A stretch of 64,000 bases of DNA from Apostichopus japonicus. Its lineage: Eukaryota > Echinodermata > Holothuroidea > Aspidochirotida > Stichopodidae. The position numbers and the translations under genes were made by a program. Location of the stretch: the NCBI RefSeq assembly GCF_037975245.1, contig NC_092569.1:26001-90000 (forward strand), written 5' to 3'. Below the pieces are notes generated by a model. It made no database searches. It saw only the letters and a program-made list of their open reading frames with translations, and was not told the origin of the DNA. Shown here one piece after another: positions 48,263-61,700 of the stretch. Numbering within the stretch: the first letter of the stretch is position 1; each line of letters starts with the position of its first letter.

Positions 48263-49718
48263 AGTCAGATGGGTATTTATTCCACGGTTTTACTATCTGA
48301 AATGGTCTTCCGAATTTTAAATACACTCCAATAAAATTGAATTCTCTGGAAAGTACAAATATCTACAATAGAGCTATCTGAAAGCACTACAGATTCAGGG
48401 CTAAGAATACCTTCCACATAAATTAAAGTCCTCTTTCTGGCATGTGCTTTTGTTTGTTAAAGGCGCTACGAGAGATTAAGAAACGTCTCAAAAAACCAAC
48501 AACTTTCCTCCAGGGATTTGGAATAAATTCGATGGAAAATTCTTTCTATCTGACATGAATTATGTGATTAAAACCGATACGAGAGCACAAAGGAATATCC
48601 TTTCGGAGACATGGCCCCTGGATCTCCAAGAGGGCCCTGAAATACATTCCAGAGAAATGTATGGGTTTAATTCCTCTTTCTGACATGTATTTGTCTCTCC
48701 AACTTTGGAATGTCTGCTGCCGCCAATAGTCAGGATGTCTCATCTGCGTGACAATTTTTTTTTTTGAATAATGCTAGTTTGTTTGTAAGGTCAACTGGCT
48801 TTTCTTCACAATTAAACGCTGATCTCATTTAAAGGGGGGGGGGTTGTCATTGTAGCCTATGTATCCGGGGAAAAATATAATACATATATGAATGTGTAGC
48901 AAGTGGTATGACAGATATATAATAAACAAAATCCAATTCTGGTGTGCTGAATTTATTATAGGCCTATGCCTGTCATAACAACTTGCTACACATTCATTTT
49001 ATAATTTCGACTCGGCTTGCCTCTAAAAGTGGTAATTCTGTGTGCATTGTCAGATTCAACAGCACCAGGGTGCATTCTGTACAATCGCAACATCGTGTCT
49101 TCTATTTTATAAATAATTTGAAGAACTTTCAAGACAATTGCTTCCTACCATTCACCTTTCACAAGTAAACTTTGAAATTGTCCTTGATATAGTGTCTATT
49201 ATTGTTTCACAATGAAGGTCACCCATAGAATACACCCAAATAGTTCTCTTTTTGTTAAGGGGGTTAGTCATACTCGATTCGCATCACTTACTTTCAATAC
49301 GTTCCTTCTTTGGGAGCTTCGGCATGGTTCGTTTCATATACGCTAAAGACCATACTATAGCACTATTGGCTTGTCAGTTTTATTATTATTCATATATGTG
49401 GCAACACAATCTTATGCAGTGTATATTTCGTTGAAGAAGGCCGAATATGCGGCCTATTGTAAGGAACCAACGTGCTCTATACAGTTAGTTACAACACCAA
49501 TAACAAACCAAACGAGTAACTGTATTCTCTTTTAATGTATGGAGGGATTTAATAGATATTAATAGGATAGATATTTGAAAGAACATATAACATGTGTGTA
49601 TATGAATAAATATCTGTTCGCGTACTGACAGTCACCATTACACAGAACAAGGAAACGAAAATAATAGAAGAACTTGAAGGATACCTCTTGATATTTTGTT
49701 AAAGCAGTTTAAAGCAGT
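48263..49718. other. Intergenic region between the two receptor genes
   Basis: About 1.5 kb with a G run (48833-48843) and a long imperfect inverted repeat listed separately. No coding sequence is supported. The promoter of the downstream gene should lie in its right part, but no clear core motif was seen. Confidence 0.4.
48887..48998. repeat. Long imperfect hairpin (inverted repeat)
   Basis: The left arm (ATGAATGTGTAGCAAGT then TATGACAG) pairs with the right arm (CTGTCATA then ACTTGCTACACATTCAT). Inside, TATAATAAA pairs with TTTATTATA, leaving a loop of about 30 bp. The whole is about 110 bp. It could be a small foldback element. Confidence 0.7.
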
Positions 49719-49779
49719 ATGGATATGATGAACCCAAATCCATTGATTTATTTGTTAGTGATTTCAGCGATTGTTCCAG
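49719..49779 (+). CDS. Exon 1 of the mucin-like gene: signal peptide
   Basis: ATG at 49719 opens MDMMNPNPLIYLLVISAIVP, a hydrophobic signal-like stretch. The donor CCAG|GTACGT leaves phase 1. Two more Met codons follow at once (49725, 49728), so the exact start is uncertain. Confidence 0.65.
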
Positions 49780-52700
49780 GTACGTATACAGTTCAGATAA
49801 TGATATAATGTCATCTTTAGTCACCAGCTAGTCTAGCTTATCTTGTTGTAATTTATGGTAAGATTGGATTTCTAGTTGTTTACTGTTGTTGTTGTTGAAA
49901 TGATCTACGGCAGAAAAGAAACTGTTGACCAAAAGCTTCTCTGAGATAATGGGCTTATGTAAGTAGATATGTAAAGTTATAGTGTCTAACGTGTTGAATC
50001 ATGCAGGCTCTTCTTAGGCCTTTCTTAGGCTTTTTATTTCAGTTTGTATTTGGAGAAGAAATTGGTAGGATCGAAACGTCAAGCCCTCTTTTATTTGAAG
50101 AAATAATCAGTTAAAACTGTTTTTCTTCTACAAAAGCCTAAGTTTCCAGGTACACCTTTTTATCAAGTTATACACACACAGTTATATAACGGACGGATGG
50201 TGAAATGATTAGATGGACACACCTAGCAGTCATGCGGCCGGAAAAGGACAACGGACAACGGACAAAAAGATAAAAAGAATGACCAATGACTGTTGTGCTG
50301 ATCACTTTTTATCTCCCATTCTTATTGTATTGCGACTGATTACAGTGTATTGCGACTGATAACATTGTATTACTACTCATACAGTACAAAACACAACAAT
50401 AACAACATGGCAGTAAGAAAAGAGAATTTGTCAGGTGGTCTCACCTAGTTGAGTAAAGGTTTAAGACTTAGTTTAAAAAAGAAGCACAGCTCTTCATTAA
50501 CTGTTACCATATATTAAGCGAAGTGTTATCACTAAACTAACTAGTAACTGCTCGTCTCGTGTGTAGCACACTTTCGTAGCAGATAAATCTAGCCAAGCCT
50601 ACTTTGTATATAGGAATTTCAACTTTAGCCTATAAGTCTACCACACTTTCATTGCAAAGGCCAGTGCATAACATAGCATAGTTTGCATATAAGCATATCC
50701 GACTTAGCCAAGACCTTTCACACTACACAGCAGAGGAACAAAGGCTAACCTACTTTTATAAGCATTATGATATGGGCTGATGATTCGTTCCTGTTGTTAA
50801 CTACTGAACGCATGATGGCTCACAAATATACAGATATGAACAGACACAAGAAAGTCTGAAAGTCTTGTTTGTTTTCCGACGTTCTCCTTTAAATTTGAAC
50901 TAGTTGGGCTCTGACCATTTTTTTTTCTCTAGACTTGGGAACATTCATCTATTGCGATATTTGCTAATGTATTACGTGTACGGTAGGCTATTGGACTGTC
51001 ATTTTTAGCGGTCATAGAATGGCAGCTCTGGGAGTATCAGAACGTCACACCATTGAAAGTTTGATAACAAAAATTTGATGTTCTAGAACTTAGTAATGAG
51101 TATAAATTTGTTCTTGAAACTTTATTTAATAAGTCACCCAAAATAAATAGAGCCCGAACATGAAAAACCAAACTTCACCCAAGTGCCCCTTATCATCAAT
51201 ACCCCTACACACGATATTATTGTTTTGTGAGGCCTCCATAAAAGGTACACCAGAACATACCATTCGTAAGATGAAACACGGGGGTGTCAATGCTCCGAAA
51301 TAACACGAAGGGCATAGATAGTAGCAGGTTCAAAGCATAACTGTGAAAGGGGTAGAAATTCTTACGTCACACATAAACATTTTTCACTGGCATCTTATAA
51401 ACTTACAACAGTAATACTGTTTAAGAAAAGTCAGCCAAGATAGAGCTGGTGCACGAGAAGCAAACAACTTGATTCACTCTCGACCCCAGTCAAACTTTAC
51501 ATCGAGACTGAACCACAAACAACTTGATTCACTCTCAACCACAGTCCCTTTACATCGAGACTGAACCCCAACAACTTGATTCACTCTCAACCCCAGTCCC
51601 TTTACATCGAGAATGAACCACAAACAACTTGATTCACTTTCAACCCCAGTCAAACTTTACATCGAGACTGAACCACAAACAACTTGATTCACTCTCAACC
51701 CCAGTCCCTTTACATCGAGACTGAACCACAAACAACTTGATTCACTCTCGACCCCAGTCAAACTTTACATCGAGACTGAACCACAAACAACTTGATTCAC
51801 TCTCAACCACAGTCCCTTTACATCGAGACTGAACCACAAACAACTTGATTCACTCTCAACCACAGTCCCTTTACATCGAGACTGAACCACAAACAACTTG
51901 ATTCACTCTCAACCCCAGTCCCTTTACATCGAGACTGAACCACAAACAACTTGATTCACTTTCAACCCCAGTCCCTTTACATCGAGACTGAACCACAAAC
52001 AACTTGATTCACTCTCAACCACAGTCCCTTTACATCGAGACTGAACCACAAACAACTTGATTCACTCTCGACCCCAGTCCCTTTACATCGAGACTGAACC
52101 ACAAACAACTTGATTCACTCTCGACCCCAGTCCCTTTACATCGAGACTGAACCACAAACAACTTGATTCACTCTCGACCCCAGTCCCTTTACATCGAGAA
52201 TGAACCACAAACAACTTGATTCACTCTCGACCCCAGTCCCTTTACATCGAGACTGAACCACAAACAACTTGATTCACTTTCAACCCCAGTCCCTTTACAT
52301 CGAGACTGAACCACAAACAACTTGATTCACTCTCAACCCCAGTCCCTTTACATCGAGACTGAACCACAAACAACTTGATTCACTCTCGACCCCAGTCAAA
52401 CTTTACATCGAGACTGAACCACAAACAACTTGATTCACTCTCAACCACAGTCCCTTTACATCGAGACTGAACCACAAACAACTTGATTCACTCTCAACCC
52501 CAGTCCCTTTACATCGAGACTGAACCACAAACAACTTGATTCACTTTCAACCCCAGTCCCTTTACATCGAGACTGAACCACAAACAACTTGATTCACTCT
52601 CAACCACAGTCCCTTTACATCGAGACTGAACCACAAACAACTTGATTCACTCTCGACCCCAGTCCCTTTACATCGAGACTGAACCACAAACAACTTGATT

Positions 52701-55700
52701 CACTCTCGACCCCAGTCCCTTTACATCGAGACTGAACCACAAACAACTTGATTCACTCTCGACCCCAGTCCCTTTACATCGAGAATGAACCACAAACAAC
52801 TTGATTCACTCTCGACCCCAGTCCCTTTACATCGAGACTGAACCACAAACAACTTGATTCACTCTCAACACCAGTCCCTTTACATCGAGAATGAACCACA
52901 AACAACTTGATTCACTCTCGACCCCAGTCCCTTTACATCGAGAATGAACCACAAACAACTTGATTCACTCTCAACACCAGTCCCTTTACATCGAGACTGA
53001 ACCACAAACAACTTGATTCACTCTCAACACCAGTCCCTTTACATCGAGAATGAACCACAAACAACTTGATTCACTCTCGACCCCAGTCCCTTTACATCGA
53101 GACTGAACCACAAACAACTTGATTCACTCTCAACCCCAGTCCCTTTACATCGAGACTGAACCACAAACAACTTGATTCACTCTCAACCACAGTCCCTTTA
53201 CATCGAGACTGAACCACAAACAACTTGATTCACTCTCAACCCCAATCCCTTTACATCGAGACTGAACCACAAACAACTTGATTCACTCTCGACCCCAGTC
53301 CCTTTACATCGAGACTGAACCAAGGTAAGATGACAGTGTTACGCCAAGTGAGTATCACGAGTCGTTGGTAAAGGGAATGGATACTACACATGTTTGTATC
53401 TGTGTTGTATAACTTCTGGCAGTGTTGTACAACTAACAAGGACACATCACGGTACATTGAACACGTGTTTAATATCAGCAACATTTCTGTTCCACTAGGA
53501 CTATATTCAACACACCTTATTGATTGGTCACTATCTGTTACGTCAGAGTATCTAGCATGCTCAATGCAGTCTACCTTAATCTTTACGAACAAACAAAAAA
53601 CTTTGAAAGGAAAAAGGAGAGAAAAATGGGCTGCTGTACTAGCTAGTGATGATATTTTGGTTTACTCGTACAAATTGTATTTTGTTCCCCCTATGTTTAT
53701 GTAATCTTTTGGTATGTAATAGTAGCCTACTTGCTTGATTCAGAAAACGTGACAAACACAAAGTGCATATGGAGGAGCTGGGTTTTCCAACTCATAACAA
53801 TTTAACTATACATATGAATATATATAGTTATAATAGCAATAACGATCCGCCACCATTGACCACCCCGCAACAAAAATGCCTCATCATTGTATTTACTTTT
53901 ATTTAATGGTTTTCCAAAAGTGAGTCATAAAGGTGTCTTGATAGTCCCATATCAATAGAATGACTGCAGTAGATACAACAGGTATAATATCATATCATCA
54001 CACACAAATGGCAGTAAAGGGTATGAAATATCAAGTATATGGATGACAGCAATATTTATTATGTTCTGATTAAATTAAACTCTTCAAGGTTTAAAAACAG
54101 AATTAACCAAATAATACAGGGAAATAAAAGATAGGATAGAAGAGAAAAAAAATAGTAGAAAAGGTGAAGTGAAGTAGGCTCCTTGATCTCATATATTAGA
54201 TTTTCTCAATTATTATTCATTGAAACCTGAATGGGGTTGAGATTATGGGTGTCTGGTGAATCAGGGGTGGTTTCGCCCACCGGAAGTACCGGGTGGGGGA
54301 ACAATTGAAGTGTTTGTGGAAAGGCAGTCTAGCATGCGTTAAGACTGTATTAGTTGTGTACGCCTTATTACTGTTGGCCTATAACTAATACCTGTTTATC
54401 TTCCGATCACTGAATAGTCACACAAATAAGGTCACATTTCAAATTTTTCTTCATACTAACACAACTATCTTTAGCTTACTCTACATAGATAATATTCCGT
54501 CAGAGCCTACACCACAACAACACTCTCCTCCTTTGAAGAAAAGTACGTTAGTTTCCCTAACCAAACGCGTTATTTTCCTCTCTTAACGTTACTTTTTTCC
54601 CTTAAATCTTTTCGTACAGTTATTCCACTTACTACATCTATTCTTTCCACATAGCCTAGCCAGTACGCCTTCCATGAAAAACGTTTCCTCCAATGAAATA
54701 CGTTAGTTTCCTCCCCTAAAAATGTTACTTTCCTCCCATATGATTTAGCGGAGGAAACTTACTTTTTAGTGGAGGAAACTAACCCGTCAATAGTAGCCTA
54801 TACATACTGCAGACATGTGAACATATATACTCTTATCAATATATTCTTTGTTGCGGTCATAAGTTATGAAACCCCAGGCGATTCACTTACTACCTTGCAT
54901 TAATAAACAAATCCTTGAAACTGAATACAAACGATAAACACAATATGTTCAAATTTGTTTTCATTTGACGTATTTAGATTGTATACGACCGTATTATATT
55001 GTGAAATGGAATGCACTACATATTCAAGGTGTAGCTTTCTTACTTTTTGACAAAAGTAAGAAATAATTCGGTTGGAGATGCCTCTGAAGTACAAGTCTCA
55101 CTCTTAACAGCTAGAAATACATTGGCACCGTTTGGGAGATGTAGTGGTTTCAGTTCCCATTAATATGCTGTAGACAGGTCTCGAGTTAGTCTAACACTTA
55201 CATTACAGAATATAATGTTTCTCTTCATACCTGACTTTTCCTATAGAAAAGCTGTTGCTTGAAAATGTCTTGGCTGCTGCAGGACGAAGTTCTCTATCAT
55301 ATATAACATAAGTATAATCGCAATTGTGGTTACTTATTATTCGAATTAAAAGAAACACAGATGATCGAATCCAAACACTATACTGTACATTACACTCAAA
55401 GCAAATCTCATTTCGTTCCTAAAATCTCGATTTAGTTTGATTATTTATACACGTTTGATGATTTATTTCAGCCTGTTCAACATGGTTAAATTTGAAGGAA
55501 AAATCACATCAATTCAATCAACAACAAAAATTGCTAGCTGAAATTGCTGTTATTACTAGAATTTAATTATATATAGAGTACTGTGTATTATTTTACGTCA
55601 TTTATCTCATATGCGCAGGTACTCAAACACAAATGGTGACGACTTCAACTGTTGGTACGTACAAAGTTATTACTTCCACTCACTATCTGCCACAATTAAG

Positions 55701-58700
55701 AGACTTTTTTTGGAACAAATCAACTGTTCATTCGATGTATGCACCTATACTATGTTATGTATTTTATAGTGATGCTATTCCATTACCTCAATTTGCCCTT
55801 ATTTTGATATCAACAGTTGGTATCCCTTCACCACAGAATACGCTTCACGATCAATTAGACAAAGCCAGTACCGACGAGTATTTGACCTTACACTTTTTTC
55901 AACTATTAATTCTCGACTCGCAATTAAATACCTCGATTTTACGAGTACAGATTCAAGTGAAATAATTGAGTACAGGCAAGTATGCATAGAGTAAGAGTGC
56001 GTACTAACTACATGCCTGATACATGACGTCATAGTGTTTTACCAATTTCCGTATCACAGAAACTATGCCAATAACAAACAACGAGTTGACAACGCAAGTC
56101 AAGACACCTACAAATGTAAAGGATATGACAACGCAAGTCAAGACACCTACAAATGTAAAGGATATGACAACGCAAGTCAAGACACCTACAAATGTAAAGG
56201 ATATGACAACGCAAGTCAAGACACCTACAAATGGCAAAGGTGAGTTTTTAGTCTAACTTAATGTTTTGCAACTTAAGGATTTTCTAGTGGCTAAAATAGA
56301 TACATTAGCGACTTGCTGAAAATGTCCTGAAACTTTAGGCGCAAACCACATCCACATAGCATTTTGTATCATGGAGACAAGTTTTATGATATTTTGCAAA
56401 TGGATCAGGTAACAGCAGAATGGATGATGTCATCAGGGTACTTCAGCAGAATGGATGATGTCATCAGGGTAATTCAGCTGAATGGATGATGTCATCCGGA
56501 ACTTCAGCTGAATGGATGATGTCATCCGGTACTTCAGCTGAATGGATGATGTCATCCGGTACTTCAGCTGAATGGATGATGTCATCCGGTACTTCAGCTG
56601 AATGGATGATGTCATCCGGTACTTCAGCAGAATGGATGATGTCATCCGGTACTTCAGCAGAATGGATGATGTCATCCGGTACTTCAGCTGAATGGATGAT
56701 GTCATCAGGGTACTTCAGCTGAATGGATGATGTCATCCGGTACTTCAGCAGAATGGATGACGTCATCCTGTACTTCAGCTGAATGGATGATGTCATCCGG
56801 TACTTCAGCAGAATGGATGATGTCATCCGGTACTTCAGCTGAATGGATGATGTCATCCGGTACTTCAGCAGAATGGATGATGTCATCCGGTACTTCAGCA
56901 GAATGGATGACGTCTTTCGGTACTTCAGCAGAATGGATGATGTCATCCGGTACTTCAGCTGAATGGATGATGTCATCAGGGTACTTCAGCTGAATGGATG
57001 ATGTCATCCGGTACTTCAGCAGAATGGATGACGTCATCCTGTACTTCAGCTGAATGGATGATGTCATCCGGTACTTCAGCAGAATGGATGATGTCATCCG
57101 GTACTTCAGCTGAATGGATGATGTCATCCGGTACTTCAGCAGAATGGATGATGTCATCCGGTACTTCAGCAGAATGGATGACGTCTTTCGGTACTTCAGC
57201 AGAATGGATGATGTCATCCGGTACTTCAGCTGAATGGATGATGTCATCCGGTACTTCAGCAGAATGGATGATGTCATCCGGTACTTCAGCAGAATGGATG
57301 ACGTCTTTCGGTACTTCAGCAGAATGGATGATGTCATCCGGTACTTCATCAGAATGGATGATGTCATCCGGAACCTCAGCAGAATGGATGACGTCATCCG
57401 GTACTTCAGCTGAATGGATGATGTCATCCGGTACTTCAGCTGAATGGATGATGTCATCCGGTACTTCAGCAGAATGGATGATGTCATCCGGTACTTCAGC
57501 AGAATGGATGATGTCATCCGGTACTTCAGCTGAATGGATGATGTCATCAGGGTACTTCAGCTGAATGGATGATGTCATCCGGTACTTCAGCAGAATGGAT
57601 GACGTCATCCTGTACTTCAGCTGAATGGATGATGTCATCCGGTACTTCAGCAGAATTGATGACGTCATCCGGTACTTCAGCTGAATGGATGATGTCATCC
57701 GGAACTTCAGCAGAACGAATGATGTCATCCGGTACTTCAGCAGAATGGATGATGTCATCCGGTACTTCAGCAGAATGGATGATGTCATCCGGTACTTCAG
57801 CTGAATGGATGATGTCATCAGGGTACTTCAGCTGAATGGATGATGTCATCCGGTACTTCAGCTGAATGGATGATGTCATCCGGTATTTCAGCAGAATGGA
57901 TGACGTCATCCGGTACTTCAGCAAAATGGATGACGTCATCCGGTACTTCAGCAGAATGGATGATGTCATCCGGTACTTCAGCAGAATGGATGACGTCTTT
58001 CGGTACTTCAGCAGAATGGATGATGTCATCCGGTACTTCATCAGAATGGATGATGTCATCCGGAACCTCAGCAGAATTGATGACGTCATCCGGTACTTCA
58101 GCAGAATTGATGACGTCATCCGGTACTTCAGCTGAATGGATGATGTCATCCGGAACTTCAGCAGAATGGATGATGTCATCCGGTACTTCAGCTGAATGGA
58201 TGATGTCATCCGGTATTTCAGCAGAATGGATGACGTCATCCGGTACTTCAGCAAAATGGATGACGTCATCCGGTACTTCAGCTGAATGGATGATGTCATC
58301 AGGGTAATTCAGCTGAATGGATGATGTCATCCGGTATTTCAGCAGAATGGATGACGTCATCCGGTACTTCAGCAAAATGGATGACGTCATCCGGTACTTC
58401 AGCTGAATGGATGATGTCATCAGGGTACTTCAGCAGAATGGATGATGTCATCAGGGTAATTCAGCTGAATGGATGATGTCATCAGGTTACTTCAGCTGAA
58501 TGGATGATGTCATCCGGTACTTCAGCACAATGGATGACGTCATCCGGTACTTCAGCAGAATGGATGACGTCATCCGGTACTTCAGCTGAATGGATGATGT
58601 CATCCGGTACTTCAGCAGAATGGATGATGTCATCCGGGTACTTCAGCAGAGTGGATAACGTCATCCGGGTACTTCAGCAGCATGGATGACGTCATCCGGG

Positions 58701-61700
58701 TACTTCAGCTGAAACTGTCTTTGGTTTTCTTATAATTTGTCAATCATTTATAAAACGAGGTAAAGAAATGTTGTACCAATATACAAAAATCACATTTTCA
58801 TGAAGTTCTAAGTCTATAGAAAACTTGAGAGCCAGGCAACATTTCAAATGTTTTCAAATTTAAAGGATATGATAACAAGAAGATTTTAATGTCCTAAGTA
58901 AAACGTTCGAAAACACTTGCCCAAATAACGGACATAAACCGGTATTCTATCAAAGTGCTGAGCCAGAAAAGCCATATCAGCCATGTTTTCATCTTACCCC
59001 TACCAGATGAAACTGTTGCTACTCCTACAATGAATCCCATGGAAAAAACATCTCCAAGTAAGTACCATTGGTTCGTATCTTCCGGCGGTAGGGTAGGCCA
59101 TATCCTGATCATAGCCTCTCCAAGTCAGTACCATTGGTTCGTATTTTCCGGCGGTAGGGTAGGCCATATCCTGATCATAGCCTCTCCAAGTATGTACCAT
59201 GGGTTCGTATCTTCCGGCGGTAGGCCATATCCTGATCATAGCCTCTCCAATTAAGTACCATTGGTTCGTATTTTCCGGCGGTAGGGTAGGCCATATCCTG
59301 ATCATAGCCTCTCCAAGTTTGTACCATTGGTTTGTATCTTCCGGCGGTAGGCCATATCCTGATCATAGCCTCTCCAATTAAGTACCATGGGTTCGTATCT
59401 TCCGGCGGTAGGCCATATCCTGATCATAGCCTCTCCAAGTAAGTACCATTGGTTCGTATCTTCCGGCGGTAGGCCATATCCTGATCATAGCCTCTCCAAG
59501 TCAGTACCATTGGTTCGTATTTTCCGGCGGTAGGCCATATCCTGATCATACACCGGGAAGGAGTGCAATAACATCTGTGTACGGAGACGAATCTGCATTT
59601 TGCAGATCTCCAGTTATAGATGAGGTTTATTAATTCCCTCACCCCAACGCCTTCTTTCCTAGCCGCCCACCAATGCCTATCTGTATACGAACTACAAACG
59701 TCTCAAAAGTGATCAAGTCTTGCGTAGTCTTACCAAGCTGGTTAAAATTAAGAAAATTTTAAAGTAAAAAATTTGGCGAAGACCATAACTTCCTAGGTAG
59801 GGAAATTCATACCGGTATATTGAGACTGACATCGAGATTCGCCATATGCTCAGGCCTGACCAGACTGGGGTGGCGTGTGGAGGGGTGGGTGGGTGGAGTT
59901 TGCGGAACACAACAGCGGGGCTCGGGTGAATTAGGTGCAGAAACATATCTAGGGGCACCGTGAAATAAAGAATAGTGTATTTTTACTTGACATTATTCTT
60001 GATGAAGGGTGCAAATTAAGAGGGATTGATTGTATAGATATAGTTCTTAGTACGGTAAAAGACATATATCTTTACAGAGATTTACATGGACCACGCGTTT
60101 CATCATATTCCGTGATGAATTTTAAAATGTAACATATATTTCATTCACAATAACTCTAGTATCGTTAATGAATTATACTACTTGACATATAAATGAAATA
60201 AATTTCAGAACCTACAGTATCAGATATGCTTTATCTCGCCCCAAGCAGGAAACAAAGTGACTGGTGAAGCTATGGTACCTGGTAGCACGGACCAAACCTC
60301 CTCAAGTAAGTCACATGATTTCGTTCGTATATGAGAATAGAGAGTTGTAAATAACTATTTTTTCTATATTTTTTATATGCGGTCCAACTACCTATTCTTT
60401 CTTAAATAAATTGCAGGCATAGTAAGTGATGTGTTTTGTGACTGGGACGTTATACTTTATCTATCTTGATTAAATGCTTATCAGCAATACAAAGGCCAGA
60501 CAGGCCGTTCATATGATCAGTGATTTCAATCTGTTTGATGTTCGACATCCTGATGGTGGATAGACGTTCACTTAGTGCAGATTAAAGCTCAATTAAAGCA
60601 AAACAGATTTCATTTCTTTTCTGTGTTTTACAATCTTTTAATTATTGTACCAAACATACTATAACAAATGCCTTTATTTAAGGTAATCCAAATTATACTG
60701 GCGAAAAGTTACTTGAAATTTGCAATTAAATTCAGTTCATATTCAAATACCATGGTGGGAAATAGAGTATGTGAACAGACTTGATAATATAATATTAGAA
60801 AACATATAGAATGTAAGAAAATACAGAAAACATAACTTGGTCACTGAAATGACAAGACACAGAAATTTATGCGGGTTTCTGTCTTCCTGAAAAAAAACAA
60901 GAGAAGAATCCAAGAAGGTAGTGGCGTGGGGTGGGGCGGGGCGGGGGGGTAAGCAAAAAAGAAGAAAGATAGGATGTATTATACATAAAAGGAAAAGAGA
61001 TAATCTAACAATCGTTGAAATCTTCATAAGTAGAATGCTATCTGAATGGAACAAACAACAGAAAAGTAAGCCAAAGGAAGTTCACACTAATAATAAACAC
61101 CGCACCTACCCCCTCCCCCCCCCCCCACACCCTCTTCATACACACATAGGACTTAAATGCAAATTTCACCTGGAATATCTTTCTAATATAAAAAAAACTG
61201 AGAATGATAGAAACAATTCTCTCTTAGAAGAGGTTTAGAGCATTAAGCATTTACAGATTATTTGAAAAGTTGTGATATTGCACTCTTCCACCAAACGAGC
61301 TTCAAGATTTTTTTAAGAAAATAGACTAAAGGGAGGTTTAATCAGGTCACTGTAGAGTGGATGGGGGAAGGAGATATACCTTCAGTTTGTGGAGAAGTTA
61401 AACTCACATCGAGATGTGTTGACAACGTCAAATCCACAAACGACTGTTTCTGACACATTTCAGGAACCTATTGAAGCAGATTCTCCATTCAGTTACATCA
61501 CTACACCAAGTGCATCACTACACCAGTTACATCACTACATCACTACATCACTACACCAAGTGCATCACTACACCAGTGCATCACTACACCAGTTACATCA
61601 CTACATCACTACACCAAGTGCATCACTACACCAGTGCATCACTACACCAGTTATATCACTACACCAAGTGCATCTGATTAACTCGGCATTTCTCTGGAAT

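Noticed and set aside
53297..53323. Possible short exon ending at CCAAG|GTAAGA
   Set aside because: In the phase required by the flanking exons it contains TGA, and the 26-bp length breaks the phase-1 pattern.
55473..55565. Open stretch after the acceptor TTTATTTCAG at 55461-55472
   Set aside because: It is open in phase 1 for about 31 codons but has no acceptable donor before its stop, so it is not included in the mucin-like gene.
56413..58713. Long open frames (up to 280 codons) such as repeats of MMSSGTSAEW and of MTSSIQLKYR
   Set aside because: These follow from the 30-bp period. Units with an extra base shift the frame every few hundred bases, and no splice sites in matching phase bracket the array.
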